64,000 nucleotides of DNA from Curtobacterium flaccumfaciens UCD-AKU (GTDB taxonomy: Bacteria > Actinomycetota > Actinomycetes > Actinomycetales > Microbacteriaceae): the NCBI RefSeq assembly GCF_000349565.1, contig NZ_APJN01000081.1, forward strand, positions 1-64,000, in the 5' to 3' direction. The translations under genes and the position numbers were made by a program. Each line of letters begins with the position of its first letter. Within the stretch, counting starts at the first letter, position 1. The notes beneath the pieces are model-generated. The model did not search any database. It was given only the letters and a program-made list of their open reading frames with translations, and was not told the origin of the DNA. Shown piece after piece: positions 28,021 through 35,973 of the stretch.

Positions 28021-28518
28021 ATGTCCACGCGAGCGAAGACCGTCACGGCGCTGTTCGGCGCCGCCACCGTAGCCCTGCTGCTCACCGCCTGCGACCCCGG
28101 CGGAGCGCAGAACATCGACCCCGTCGGCAAGGTGCCCGGCTCCGAGCAGAAGTCCCAGTCGGCGCAGTGCGATGTTGCCGCGAGTGCCACCGTCGACATG
28201 ATCGACGAGGCGGTCGGGTCGCACGACACCACCGAGTTCGCGAACGTCCAGGAGGGCGACGGCGGCTGGTACCTCGGTGCGGCGATCGTCCCGGCGGACA
28301 GCAACGACTCGAACGACGACGAGATCACCGTCTGGGCGACCACCGCCGACCCCACGGCCGACGGCTTCGACGGTCCGCTGTACGCCGTGAACGACGTCGC
28401 GAAGCAGGCCGTCGCCGACGAGTCGACCACCACCTCGGACGCGCCGACGCCGTTCGCCGACGACTCCGAGGCCGCCCAGCAGGTCGAGAGCTGCGTCGTC
28501 GAGGCGTCCGACCGCTAG
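28021..28518 (+). CDS. Secreted lipoprotein of unknown function
   Basis: 165-aa precursor with a basic start, hydrophobic core and lipobox LLTAC (Cys near 25). The mature part is acidic and contains two further cysteines (SAQCDVAAS and ESCVVEAS) that could pair. The ATG follows TACGTT with a 7-base gap, a candidate leaderless start. Convergent with another lipoprotein gene. Confidence 0.8.
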   Translation: MSTRAKTVTALFGAATVALLLTACDPGGAQNIDPVGKVPGSEQKSQSAQCDVAASATVDMIDEAVGSHDTTEFANVQEGDGGWYLGAAIVPADSNDSNDDEITVWATTADPTADGFDGPLYAVNDVAKQAVADESTTTSDAPTPFADDSEAAQQVESCVVEASDR

Positions 28519-28535
28519 TCGCCGGACACCCTGCC

Positions 28536-28567
28536 GTGGCCGGTCAGCCCTTGGGCTGGTCGGCCAC
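28536..28567. terminator. Bidirectional hairpin overlapping a gene end
   Basis: GTGGCCGGTCAGCCC pairs with GGGCTGGTCGGCCAC across a TT loop, with two G-U wobbles. It lies after the 28021 lipoprotein stop and includes the last codons and stop of the facing lipoprotein gene. Confidence 0.7.
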
Positions 28568-28897
28568 TTCCACGTCCACGTGGTATTCGTCGCCCCCGTC
28601 GGTGCTGATGGTGGACACCGAGTCGTAGACCACGTCGTAGCCCGCGGTGTTCACGTCGCAGTGCACCTCGGCGCCGTCCTCGATCGCGATGTCGTCCTCG
28701 CCGCAGTCGACCTCGGGCGTCGCGTCCGAGATGTCCGCCAGCGCGTCGACGACGACCTGTTCGAAGGCCTCCGGCGTGACGGTCCGCGAGGACGAAGCGG
28801 TCGAAGTCGACGTCGTCACCGTGCACCCGCTGAGCGTCACCGCCAGCGCGATCGTCGCGGTGAGCGTCGCGAGCGTGGTGGTGGTGCGCTGCTGCAT
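28544..28897 (-). CDS. DUF4333-type lipoprotein
   Basis: 117-aa precursor with lipobox TLSGC. The mature domain has the DUF4333 layout: a helix (EAFEQVVVDALADI), then VDCGEDDIAIEDGAEVHCDV with a cysteine pair, and a terminal strand. Such domains are common on actinobacterial surface lipoproteins; no activity is known. It is convergent with the lipoprotein gene at 28021. Confidence 0.85.
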   Translation of the reverse strand: MQQRTTTTLATLTATIALAVTLSGCTVTTSTSTASSSRTVTPEAFEQVVVDALADISDATPEVDCGEDDIAIEDGAEVHCDVNTAGYDVVYDSVSTISTDGGDEYHVDVEVADQPKG

Positions 28898-29074
28898 GGT
28901 GTCCCCCGTCGTCCCCTGGCCGGTGGCTGCCCCGCGATCGGGGCCGGCCGTTCCCGACGGTAGTCGCCGCGACGGTGCGAGGACGCCGTCTGGTCCGAAT
29001 CCGGTGGCGCACCGGCGGCTGGACGTCCGCCCGGGGTGTCGTGAAGGGGCGCTCAGCCGGTGGGCGAGTTCACT

Positions 29075-29086
29075 AGACGATCGTCT
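29075..29086. promoter_or_regulatory. AGACGATCGTCT operator upstream of the glycosyltransferase
   Basis: Perfect 12-base palindrome, identical to operators at 38456 and 40526. Its centre is 16.5 bases upstream of the -10-like hexamer TACGGT (29097-29102), exactly the spacing found at those promoters, so it probably belongs to the same TetR regulon. Confidence 0.7.
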
Positions 29087-29141
29087 TCTGAACCCCTACG
29101 GTTCCGAACACCCCGTCCTGCCACGAACCGTGAGAGACCGC

Positions 29142-29189
29142 ATGCGCACCCCTCGTCAGACCACACCCCTGATCGGGCCCGGCAGCTGA
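29142..29189 (+). CDS. Possible 15-residue upstream reading frame
   Basis: A short frame MRTPRQTTPLIGPGS begins after GAGAGA and ends one base before the GTG of the glycosyltransferase, which has no ribosome site of its own. It may serve to deliver ribosomes to the next gene. Short size makes this tentative. Confidence 0.3.
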   Translation: MRTPRQTTPLIGPGS

Positions 29190-29190
29190 C

Positions 29191-30378
29191 GTGGCAGCTG
29201 CGAAGGTCACCGTCCTGCTCGTGAGCGACTTCCCGCTGTCGGCGATGCGCGGCGAACGAGCCGCCCTGGTCCAGCAGGCGAAGGCGTTCGCCGCGTCCGG
29301 ACACGTCGTCTGGGTGGCGACTCCCCCGACGAGCGACACCGCCGACCTGCGGAAGTCCGGTGTGCGCCTGCTCGAGGTCGAGCCGTCGATCAGCGTCCCG
29401 GGGGCGGACCTGCCGGTGGTCCGCAACTCGGTGCGGGTGCGTCGGCACCTCGGCACGGTGATGCTCGAGGAACGGATCGGTCTCGTCGTCACCCACTCGG
29501 ACTTCGGTCTCGCCGCCGCAGCCCTGACCACGGCGCGCTCGCTCGGGCTGCCGACGATCCACACCGTGCACGGTTCCGCTCCGATCCGCGGGCGGACCGC
29601 CGCGGCGTTCGCGCCCCTGGCACGTCGTGCCCACCGCGTCGTGACCGGGCTCCGGACCGGCCGGCACCGCGTCGGCGGCCACCCCATGGAGGACGCGCGC
29701 CGCAGGATGGCCGTCGCCGTCTCCGCGGCCGCCGACGTCGTCGTCACCTCGACCACCCGACAGGCGGGAGTCCTGCGTGCCGCCGGCCTGGACGAGGTGC
29801 ACGTCGTGCCCAACGCCATCGGGAACCGCACGGTGACACCGCCGCCACCGCCGGAGCTCGGCCCGCTCCGGCTCGTCTGGGCGTCGCGGTTCACGCCGGA
29901 CAAGCGCCTCGACGTGCTGTTCAACGCGATCCGGCTGGTCGAGATCCGGTTGGGGGCGCACGCGGTCCGGGTCGACGTCGCCGGCGGGACCGTCCCTCCG
30001 ACGCGCACGCCGGTGTCGGTGCGCGTGCACGGCCGCCTGTCCCTGCAGGGCGTCCACGACCTGCTGCTCTGCGGGCACGCAGCGGTCATCTGCTCGCTCG
30101 AGCACGACGGCCAGCCGATGACCGCGCTCGAGGCGTTCCGCGACCACCGTCCGGTCATCGTCTCCGACATCCGTCTGGCGAGCGAGTTCGGATCCGCCGC
30201 CGTCCTGACGGACGACGAGACCGCGTTCGGGCTCGCCACGACGATCATCGAACTCGCCTCGGACCGGGACCTGCTGCGACCGCACACCGACGCCGCGATC
30301 GAGCACGCCCGACTCGCGACGGCGGAACGCCACACCGAGCAGGTCCTCGGGCTCGTCGCGGATCACTGCGGTCCCTGA
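29191..30378 (+). CDS. GT4-like glycosyltransferase
   Basis: 395-aa GT-B-fold enzyme. The N-terminal domain has LLVSDFPLSAMRGERAALVQQ and TIHTVHGS, the C-terminal domain VVPNAIGNR, LVWASRFTPDKRLDVLFNA and the donor-binding CSLEHDGQPMTALEAFRDHRPVI, shown here in pieces (EHDGQPMTALEAF). The GTG start lacks a good ribosome site but follows a short upstream frame. It probably adds a sugar to a cell-surface glycan. Its promoter carries the operator of the surface-protein regulon around 38-41 kb. Confidence 0.85.
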   Translation: MAAAKVTVLLVSDFPLSAMRGERAALVQQAKAFAASGHVVWVATPPTSDTADLRKSGVRLLEVEPSISVPGADLPVVRNSVRVRRHLGTVMLEERIGLVVTHSDFGLAAAALTTARSLGLPTIHTVHGSAPIRGRTAAAFAPLARRAHRVVTGLRTGRHRVGGHPMEDARRRMAVAVSAAADVVVTSTTRQAGVLRAAGLDEVHVVPNAIGNRTVTPPPPPELGPLRLVWASRFTPDKRLDVLFNAIRLVEIRLGAHAVRVDVAGGTVPPTRTPVSVRVHGRLSLQGVHDLLLCGHAAVICSLEHDGQPMTALEAFRDHRPVIVSDIRLASEFGSAAVLTDDETAFGLATTIIELASDRDLLRPHTDAAIEHARLATAERHTEQVLGLVADHCGP

Positions 30379-30443
30379 ACGCACCGTCCCGGAGCGCGCG
30401 GTCCCCGCGGCGACGCGCTCGGCCGTGGGGCCGCCACGGGACG

Positions 30444-30482
30444 GACGGGAGGCACGGTGCAGGCCCGCCCCGAGCCTCCCGC
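30444..30482. repeat. GACGGGAGGC palindrome, copy E
   Basis: GACGGGAGGC and GAGCCTCCCGC flank a GC-rich centre 60 bases after the glycosyltransferase gene, just before a stronger hairpin. Confidence 0.6.
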
Positions 30483-30513
30483 CCGGCGGTGCGTGCCGAC
30501 CACGGCACAGGGA

Positions 30514-30553
30514 GAACGCCCCGATGAGGAGGGGGGATCTCATCGGGGCGTTC
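30514..30553. terminator. Strong bidirectional hairpin terminator
   Basis: GAACGCCCCGATGAG and CTCATCGGGGCGTTC form a perfect 15-bp stem around a 10-base purine-rich loop, between the glycosyltransferase and the convergent ArsR-ArsC gene. Confidence 0.85.
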
Positions 30554-30569
30554 CGTTCGTGGGGCCGCG

Positions 30570-31238
30570 TCAGGCGGCGAGGCGCGCAGCGAGCGCCGTG
30601 GCGCGGGACCGGAGGTCCGCGTAGGTGGCCTCGTACGCGTCCGGCGTGCCGGTGCGCGAGGGGTTCGGCAGTGACCAGTGCAGGCTGTCACCGTCGTCGA
30701 TCGACTCGTGCGCACGGTCGCAGACCGTGACGACCAGGTCGCCGTCGGCGACGACGTCGTGGAAGGACCGCGGGACGTGGTCGCCGAGGTCGAGGCCGTG
30801 GCGCGCACCGACGGCGACCGCGCCGGGGACGATGGCGGGGGCGGGACGCGTCCCGCCGGACAGGGAACCGATCTCGCTGACCTGTGCCCAGACGCCCGCG
30901 GCCAGCGGGGAGCGCGCGGAGTTGCCGGTGCAGACGAACAGCACGCGCGACACCGGGCCCGGCACCGCCGCCGCCCCGTGCGGGACACCGCTCGGTTCGA
31001 GGTGCAGGTAGCTGCGACGGCCGTCGCCGTCGGAGCGGCGCCGCGTGACCAGGCCGGCCTGCTCGAGGACGCGCAGGTGGTGCGCGAGGAGCGGGCCGGA
31101 CAGGCCGAGGGCGGCCCGGACCTCGCTCGGGCTGGCGTCGGAGGCCGCGAGCAGGTCGATGACCGCCAGGCGTGCGACGTCACCGAGGGCCGCGTGCTGC
31201 GCCGCGCGCTGCTCGAGGTCCTGCTGCCGCATGTTCAT
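30570..31238 (-). CDS. ArsR-type repressor fused to an arsenate-reductase-like phosphatase domain
   Basis: 222-aa fusion. Residues 1-90 are a winged helix (ARLAVIDLLAASDASPSEV, LLAHHLRVLEQAGLVTRR) as in ArsR/SmtB repressors. From residue 98 it reads VLFVCTGNSARSP, the low-molecular-weight phosphatase loop with Cys103 and Arg109 used by thioredoxin-coupled arsenate reductases. It is divergent from chrA-arsC, with a small palindrome in the 45-bp gap. The fusion would link metal sensing and arsenate reduction in one protein. An ATG two codons downstream is an alternative start. Confidence 0.88.
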   Translation of the reverse strand: MNMRQQDLEQRAAQHAALGDVARLAVIDLLAASDASPSEVRAALGLSGPLLAHHLRVLEQAGLVTRRRSDGDGRRSYLHLEPSGVPHGAAAVPGPVSRVLFVCTGNSARSPLAAGVWAQVSEIGSLSGGTRPAPAIVPGAVAVGARHGLDLGDHVPRSFHDVVADGDLVVTVCDRAHESIDDGDSLHWSLPNPSRTGTPDAYEATYADLRSRATALAARLAA

Positions 31239-31241
31239 CAG

Positions 31242-31257
31242 TTCAATGTTGACTGAA
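31242..31257. promoter_or_regulatory. ArsR-type operator candidate
   Basis: TTCAATGTTGACTGAA contains the inverted arms TTCA and TGAA and is AT-rich against its surroundings. It lies in the 45-bp gap between the divergent ArsR-ArsC fusion and chrA, where an ArsR dimer would control both. Confidence 0.6.
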
Positions 31258-31283
31258 CCATCTGCCGTCGTCAAGATGAGCGG

Positions 31284-32495
31284 GTGACGACGAGCCCCGA
31301 GCCCCTGCGGTCGTCCGCGGCCTCGGTGTTCCTGGTGTTCCTGCGGCTCGGGCTGACCTCGTTCGGCGGGCCGGTCGCGCACCTCGGGTACTTCCGAGAA
31401 ACCTTCGTGGTGCGTCGGCGGTGGCTGGGCGACGACGCCTACGCCGACCTCGTCGCGCTCTGCCAGTTCCTGCCCGGGCCGGCGTCGAGCCAGGTCGGGA
31501 TGGCACTCGGCCTGCAGCGCGCCGGGCTGCTCGGACTCCTCGCCGCCTGGTGCGGGTTCACGCTGCCGTCCGCGGTGCTGCTCGTCGCGTTCGCCCTGCT
31601 CGTGTCCGGCACGCCCGACATGGCCGGCGCCGGGTGGCTGCTCGGGCTGCAGGCCGCCGCAGCCGCGGTGGTGGCGCAGGCGGTGCTCGGCATGGCGCGC
31701 TCGCTCACGCCGGACCGCCGACGGGCGACCGTCGCTGCCGCAGCCGCGATCGTGGTGCTGCTCGTCCCCGGCCCGGGGCCGCAGGTCGCGGTGATCGCGG
31801 TGTGCGGTGTGGTCGGCGCCGTGTGGCTCCGCGGCGTCGTCGCCGTGGGCGTGGATGCAGGCGCCACCGACACGGGCGGCGCCGTCCGGCTCCCCCGCTG
31901 GGTCGCGGTGTCGGCGCTCGTCGCGTTCGCCGCCCTGCTCGTCGCGGCCCCGATCGCCGCGAACGGCACCGGTGCCGTGCGCCTGTTCGGGGTCTTCGCG
32001 CAGGCGGGCTCGCTCGTCTTCGGCGGCGGCCACGTCGTCCTGCCGCTGCTCGAGTCGCAGACCGTGGCCACACACCTGGTGGGGCACGCCGACTTCCTGG
32101 CCGGGTACGGCGCCGCACAGGCCGTACCCGGGCCGCTGTTCACCTTCGCCGCGTACCTCGGCGCCGTCGCCCACGGCAGCCCCGGCGGGGTCCTCGGCGC
32201 AACCGTCGCACTCGTCGCGATCTTCCTGCCCGCCGCGCTCCTGGTCATCGGCGCACTGCCGTTCTGGCACGTGCTCCGCGCCCTGCCGTGGGCCCGACGC
32301 GTGCTCGCCGGAGTGAACGCGGGGGTCGTCGGGCTCCTCGCCGCAGCGCTCTGGGACCCGGTCATCACCGAGGGGGTCCGCTCGGCACCCGCACTGGCGC
32401 TCGCCGTGGCTGCCTTCACCGCCCTCACCCGCTGGTCCGCTCCCCCGTGGGCCGTCGTCATCGGAGCCGGCCTGCTCGGCGCCGTCGTCCTCTGA
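31284..32495 (+). CDS. chrA: Chromate transporter family protein
   Basis: 403-aa membrane protein made of two homologous halves, as in long ChrA proteins. Each half has the family motif: GLTSFGGPVAHLGYF with LVALCQFLPGPASSQ in the first, and VFGGGHVVLPLLE with GYGAAQAVPGPLF in the second. ChrA proteins export chromate using the proton gradient. Its place between an ArsR-ArsC fusion and arsC, with no Acr3 or ArsB pump nearby, raises the question of which oxyanion it exports. GTG start; no Shine-Dalgarno seen. Confidence 0.9.
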   Translation: MTTSPEPLRSSAASVFLVFLRLGLTSFGGPVAHLGYFRETFVVRRRWLGDDAYADLVALCQFLPGPASSQVGMALGLQRAGLLGLLAAWCGFTLPSAVLLVAFALLVSGTPDMAGAGWLLGLQAAAAAVVAQAVLGMARSLTPDRRRATVAAAAAIVVLLVPGPGPQVAVIAVCGVVGAVWLRGVVAVGVDAGATDTGGAVRLPRWVAVSALVAFAALLVAAPIAANGTGAVRLFGVFAQAGSLVFGGGHVVLPLLESQTVATHLVGHADFLAGYGAAQAVPGPLFTFAAYLGAVAHGSPGGVLGATVALVAIFLPAALLVIGALPFWHVLRALPWARRVLAGVNAGVVGLLAAALWDPVITEGVRSAPALALAVAAFTALTRWSAPPWAVVIGAGLLGAVVL

Positions 32496-32509
32496 TCGGA
32501 GCACCCCGC

Positions 32510-32902
32510 ATGCCCACCGTCCTGTTCGTCTGCGTCCACAACGCCGGCCGTTCCCAGATGGCCGCCGGCTTCCTGCAGCACCTGGCCGGTGACCGCGTCG
32601 ACGTCCGGAGCGCCGGCTCCGAACCGGCCGACCAGCTCAACCCCGTGGTCGTCGAGGCGATGCTCGAGGAGGGCATCGACATCCGGGGCGAGCAGCCCGC
32701 CCTGCTCCGCACCGACGCCGTCCGTGCCGCCGACGTCGTCATCACGATGGGCTGCGGGGACGCCTGCCCGGTGTTCCCCGGCAAGCGCTACGAGGACTGG
32801 GAGCTCCCGGACCCCGCAGGGCTCGACCTCGACGCCGTCCGGCCGATCCGCGACGACGTGCGTGCGCGGGTGCAGGACCTCATCGCCCGGACCGCTCCCT
32901 GA
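32510..32902 (+). CDS. arsC: Arsenate reductase, low-molecular-weight phosphatase type
   Basis: 130-aa enzyme that reduces arsenate to arsenite with thiol cofactors. The phosphate loop is CVHNAGRSQ (Cys8, Arg14) and the resolving cysteines are Cys82 and Cys86 in GCGDACP; the aspartate loop WELPDPAG follows. Fourteen bases separate it from chrA, with GGAG before the ATG, so the two form an operon. Its last 23 bases overlap the end of the convergent hydrolase gene. Confidence 0.93.
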   Translation: MPTVLFVCVHNAGRSQMAAGFLQHLAGDRVDVRSAGSEPADQLNPVVVEAMLEEGIDIRGEQPALLRTDAVRAADVVITMGCGDACPVFPGKRYEDWELPDPAGLDLDAVRPIRDDVRARVQDLIARTAP

Positions 32903-33674
32903 CGCGCTCGAGCAGGCGGTCGACGAGCTGCTCGCGCCACGGGACCGACGACCAGACGTGGTCCGCACCCTCGACCGCGGTGAACGTCGCCCCGCTGAGC
33001 AGTTCGCCGTAGCGCCGACCGTACTCGACCGGGACGATCTCGTCGGCGGTACCGTGCAGCACGTCGACCGGCCCGTCGTACCCGCGCGCCTGGGCGTAGA
33101 CGTCGAGTCCGTCCCGGACCTCGTCGACGAACCCGCGCCCGAGGGCGGTCCCAGCGAAGTCGAACCAGCCGCGGTCGCGGACGGGCGCGAGCGGCTGCCC
33201 CTGGATGGTGTCGTGCACGGCGATGTCGTCGACCACGACCCCGGCCGGCGACCACAGGGTCAGGCTCCGCACCAGGTCGGGGACCCTCGCCGCCGCCATC
33301 GCCGACTCGACGGCGCCCAGGCTGTGGGCGACGACGTGGATCGGTGCCCCCTGGTCGGCCGAGAACGCCCGGATCATCGTGACGACCTGCTCGACCTCGT
33401 CGCCGATCGAGATGTCCGCGAAGCGTCCGTCGCTCGTGCCGTGCCCGAGACGGTCGTAGGAGCGGACCGTCAGACCGCTGTCGGTCAGGGCGGTCGCGGC
33501 CTGCACGAAGAGCTGGCGCGGACCGATCGACGAGTCACCGAACCCGTGCACGAACAGCACCGAGCCGCCGGCAGCCGCGGGCGCCGGGTGGTACTCCCAC
33601 CCCCGGAGCGCCCCGCCCCGGTGCTCGAGCCGGATGCTCGTCAGGGCACGCTCCAGCGGACGTTCCGCAGTCAC
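32880..33674 (-). CDS. Alpha/beta hydrolase (monoglyceride-lipase-like)
   Basis: 264-aa serine hydrolase. FVHGFGDSS supplies the oxyanion-hole region, AHSLGAVES the nucleophilic serine, DVLHGTADEIV the acid, and the late histidine is in GADHVWSS. The sequence resembles lysophospholipase/monoglyceride lipase types. The GTG start lies two bases after the phenolic acid decarboxylase stop, so the genes form an operon; it may release phenolic acids from esters for the decarboxylase, an inference from position. Confidence 0.85.
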   Translation of the reverse strand: MTAERPLERALTSIRLEHRGGALRGWEYHPAPAAAGGSVLFVHGFGDSSIGPRQLFVQAATALTDSGLTVRSYDRLGHGTSDGRFADISIGDEVEQVVTMIRAFSADQGAPIHVVAHSLGAVESAMAAARVPDLVRSLTLWSPAGVVVDDIAVHDTIQGQPLAPVRDRGWFDFAGTALGRGFVDEVRDGLDVYAQARGYDGPVDVLHGTADEIVPVEYGRRYGELLSGATFTAVEGADHVWSSVPWREQLVDRLLERVRERSGR

Positions 33675-33676
33675 GC

Positions 33677-34204
33677 TCAGTTGCTCCGGTCGGCGAACCC
33701 GGCCGGCAGGTCGGCGGGCGCGGTGTCGACGACGGTCTCGTCGTCCTGGCCGACGAACTCGAACAGGGTGATGTGGGCGAACTCGGGGACGACGTAGATC
33801 GGGTAGGTGGGGCCGGCGTCGCGGTACTCGCGCATCCGGTCCAGGTGGTCGTTCTGGAACAGCACGGTCTTGCTGCCGTCCTCCTCGACCCAGTGCGGGA
33901 AGAAGATCGTGCCGTGCAGCACGCGCTCCCCCGGCACCACGGTCACGACGACGCTCGTGCCGGTCGGCTCGTTCCACGACACCTTGTAGACGCCGGCGGT
34001 GAGCACCACGAGGTCGACCTGCTGGTCCTTGACCCAGCGCCCGCCGACCATGCCGGAGTGGATGCGGTAGTCGATGGTGGTGGCGTTCTTGACGTACATC
34101 TCGTACTGCCAGCCGTTGGCGTACGTGTAGATGAACCGGTGTCCGACGATGCCGGAGAGGTCCTGCGACGGGACGGGCTGTGCGACTGAGGTGGTGATCG
34201 TCAT
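33677..34204 (-). CDS. padC: Phenolic acid decarboxylase
   Basis: Converts p-coumaric, ferulic and caffeic acids to vinylphenols, a detoxification common in plant-associated bacteria. The 175-aa protein has [12 protein letters not shown] and [12 protein letters not shown]; Tyr26, Tyr28, Arg56 and Glu79 fall exactly 15 positions after the catalytic residues Tyr11, Tyr13, Arg41 and Glu64 of the B. subtilis enzyme. Divergent from a MarR-type regulator, the usual arrangement for phenolic-acid-induced control. Confidence 0.95.
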   Translation of the reverse strand: MTITTSVAQPVPSQDLSGIVGHRFIYTYANGWQYEMYVKNATTIDYRIHSGMVGGRWVKDQQVDLVVLTAGVYKVSWNEPTGTSVVVTVVPGERVLHGTIFFPHWVEEDGSKTVLFQNDHLDRMREYRDAGPTYPIYVVPEFAHITLFEFVGQDDETVVDTAPADLPAGFADRSN

Positions 34205-34267
34205 GCACCCATCCTGCGCCAAACATAGTTTTGTTGCAAACCTTTTTCGAGGACCTAAGCTGAGGAC
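34205..34267. promoter_or_regulatory. Divergent padC/marR control region
   Basis: The 63-bp gap is AT-rich compared with the rest of the window and contains CAAACATAGTTTTG (arms CAAA/TTTG) overlapping AACATAGTTTTGTT (arms AACA/TGTT), a likely MarR dimer site. TAAGCT lies six bases before the marR ATG, consistent with a leaderless marR transcript. Confidence 0.6.
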
Positions 34268-34738
34268 ATGGGCAGCGAGCACGACACCGCAGGACTCCGG
34301 GACATCGCTCGGCGGCTCAGCGACCAGGTCGGCCCGTTCCGCCGCACCCTGCTGAACGCGTCACGCCGTGACGGTGCGCTGCCGGAACTGCCCGACGCCC
34401 AGATCGAGGTGCTGCGACGCCTCGACGAGGCCGGGTGGCTCACGCCGACGGCGCTCGGCCGGTCCCTCGGCCTCGCCCGCTCCACGGTCAGCAACCTCGT
34501 CACCGCGATGGAGCGCGGCGGGCTCGTCCACCGGCGGCTCGCCACCGGCGACGGCCGCAGCACCGAGATCGCCCTGACCGAGCTCGCGTCCGAGCGGCTC
34601 CGGGTCTACGACGCCTCGGCCGAGCACGTCCTGGTCGGCGCGCTCGAACGCCTGGGCCCGGACGGGGTCGACGCGCTGCGCGCCGCGCTGCCCGTCCTCG
34701 CCGAGCTCCGTCTGGCCATCGACGAACCCGGAGCGTAG
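34268..34738 (+). CDS. MarR-family transcriptional regulator
   Basis: 156-aa winged-helix repressor with [21 protein letters not shown] as recognition region and a wing ([13 protein letters not shown]). Divergent from padC and therefore the probable phenolic-acid sensor that represses it until substrate appears. The leaderless start pattern (TAAGCT plus six bases) is seen. Confidence 0.9.
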   Translation: MGSEHDTAGLRDIARRLSDQVGPFRRTLLNASRRDGALPELPDAQIEVLRRLDEAGWLTPTALGRSLGLARSTVSNLVTAMERGGLVHRRLATGDGRSTEIALTELASERLRVYDASAEHVLVGALERLGPDGVDALRAALPVLAELRLAIDEPGA

Positions 34739-34933
34739 GGATCGGCTGACAGTGCGCGTGAGCCGTCGCACAGGTCCGGCTCGTCGATCACCAGCGGGAG
34801 CGGGTCACCCTGGCAGGGTGTTCGCAGACCACCCGGGAGGCCCGCACCGCGCCTGAGAAGTCGGTCACGGTCGCAGCACGCGACGGCTCCAGGGCGCGCG
34901 GCGGCCCCCAGGGACCGGTTCCATCGTTCTGCC

Positions 34934-35923
34934 GTGCAGACGACATCACTTCTCCCCATCATCGCCAAGGCGTGTGCGGTGGCAGCTCCGGTCGCCATCG
35001 CCGTGTCGCTCGTGGCCGGCCCGGCCGTGGCGGCACCCCTCCACACCTCCACCACCACGACCTCCGCGCACCACACGGTGTCCCGCGCGGCGCGGACCAC
35101 CGAGGGCGGCACGGCCGTCTCGCGGCTCGACCGTCGCGCCGAGCAGCGCAACGAGGCCACCGTCCGGCACCTGTTCCGGTGCGCCTTCCGCTCCCCCGCC
35201 TCGGCGACGGCACGCGCTGCCGCCCGGACCGCCGTGGCATCGGGTGCCGTCGCCCACGGTGCGAAGAGCGCCTCGGGTCCGGCTGCACTGCTCGCCGAGT
35301 TCACCGCCGACCGCGCCCGGGTCCCCGGTGCCCACGCCGTGATCAAGCACATCGCCGGTGACGCCGACCTGGTGGCCGTGCACTGGCAGATCACCGCGAA
35401 GCCGAAGGACGAACGCACCGGTGACGCCGCCGTCGACCTGTTCCGCATGCGCAACGGCCGCATCAGCGAGTGGTGGGCGCTCCGGCAGACGGTCCCGACG
35501 GGCACGCCGGCCAGCGGCAACACGAACAGCATGTTCAGCGACCTGTACCCGGCCGCCAAGCGTGACCACCACCTGACCGAGCGGCAGGAGGAGCACAACC
35601 GGGTGCTCGCGGTGACCGCGTACAACCGGCTGTTCCGCGACCACGACGTGTCCGTGCTGGACGAGAAGTTCGACCCGGCGTACCTGCAGCACAACTCGGT
35701 CGCCGCGAACGGCACCGCCGCGCTCAAGCAGTTCTTCGCCGGCAGTGCCGCGCAGGGTCTGCCGAAGCAGGAGTCCGTCATCTCGCTGGCCGACGGCGAC
35801 CTGGTGTGGACGTTCTCGAAGCAGGTCGGGGCGAAGGCCGACGCACCGTTCGGCGCAGCCGACCTGTTCCGGGTGGACGGCAACCTGATCCGCGAGCACT
35901 GGGACGTCGTCCCGACGAGCTGA
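34934..35923 (+). CDS. Secreted protein with two SnoaL/NTF2-like domains
   Basis: 329 aa from a GTG start. A Sec signal peptide (about residues 1-34, ending AVAAP) leads to two cone-shaped SnoaL-like domains: one with AVIKHIAGDADLVAVHWQ and DLFRMRNGRISEWW (near 150), the second with YNRLFRDHDVSVLDEKF and DLFRVDGNLIREHWD (to the end). Such domains bind small hydrophobic molecules or act as isomerases. Export of this type of protein is unusual and its ligand is unknown. Confidence 0.82.
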   Translation: MQTTSLLPIIAKACAVAAPVAIAVSLVAGPAVAAPLHTSTTTTSAHHTVSRAARTTEGGTAVSRLDRRAEQRNEATVRHLFRCAFRSPASATARAAARTAVASGAVAHGAKSASGPAALLAEFTADRARVPGAHAVIKHIAGDADLVAVHWQITAKPKDERTGDAAVDLFRMRNGRISEWWALRQTVPTGTPASGNTNSMFSDLYPAAKRDHHLTERQEEHNRVLAVTAYNRLFRDHDVSVLDEKFDPAYLQHNSVAANGTAALKQFFAGSAAQGLPKQESVISLADGDLVWTFSKQVGAKADAPFGAADLFRVDGNLIREHWDVVPTS

Positions 35924-35939
35924 GACCGGGCAGCGGGAA

Positions 35940-35973
35940 CCGGAGCCGCGCGTCTCAGGACGCGCGGCTCCGG
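35940..35973. terminator. Perfect bidirectional hairpin overlapping the GrpB-like gene end
   Basis: CCGGAGCCGCGCGTC and its exact complement form a 15-bp stem with loop TCAG. The loop contains the stop codon of the convergent GrpB-like gene, so the right arm is also coding sequence. Confidence 0.85.
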
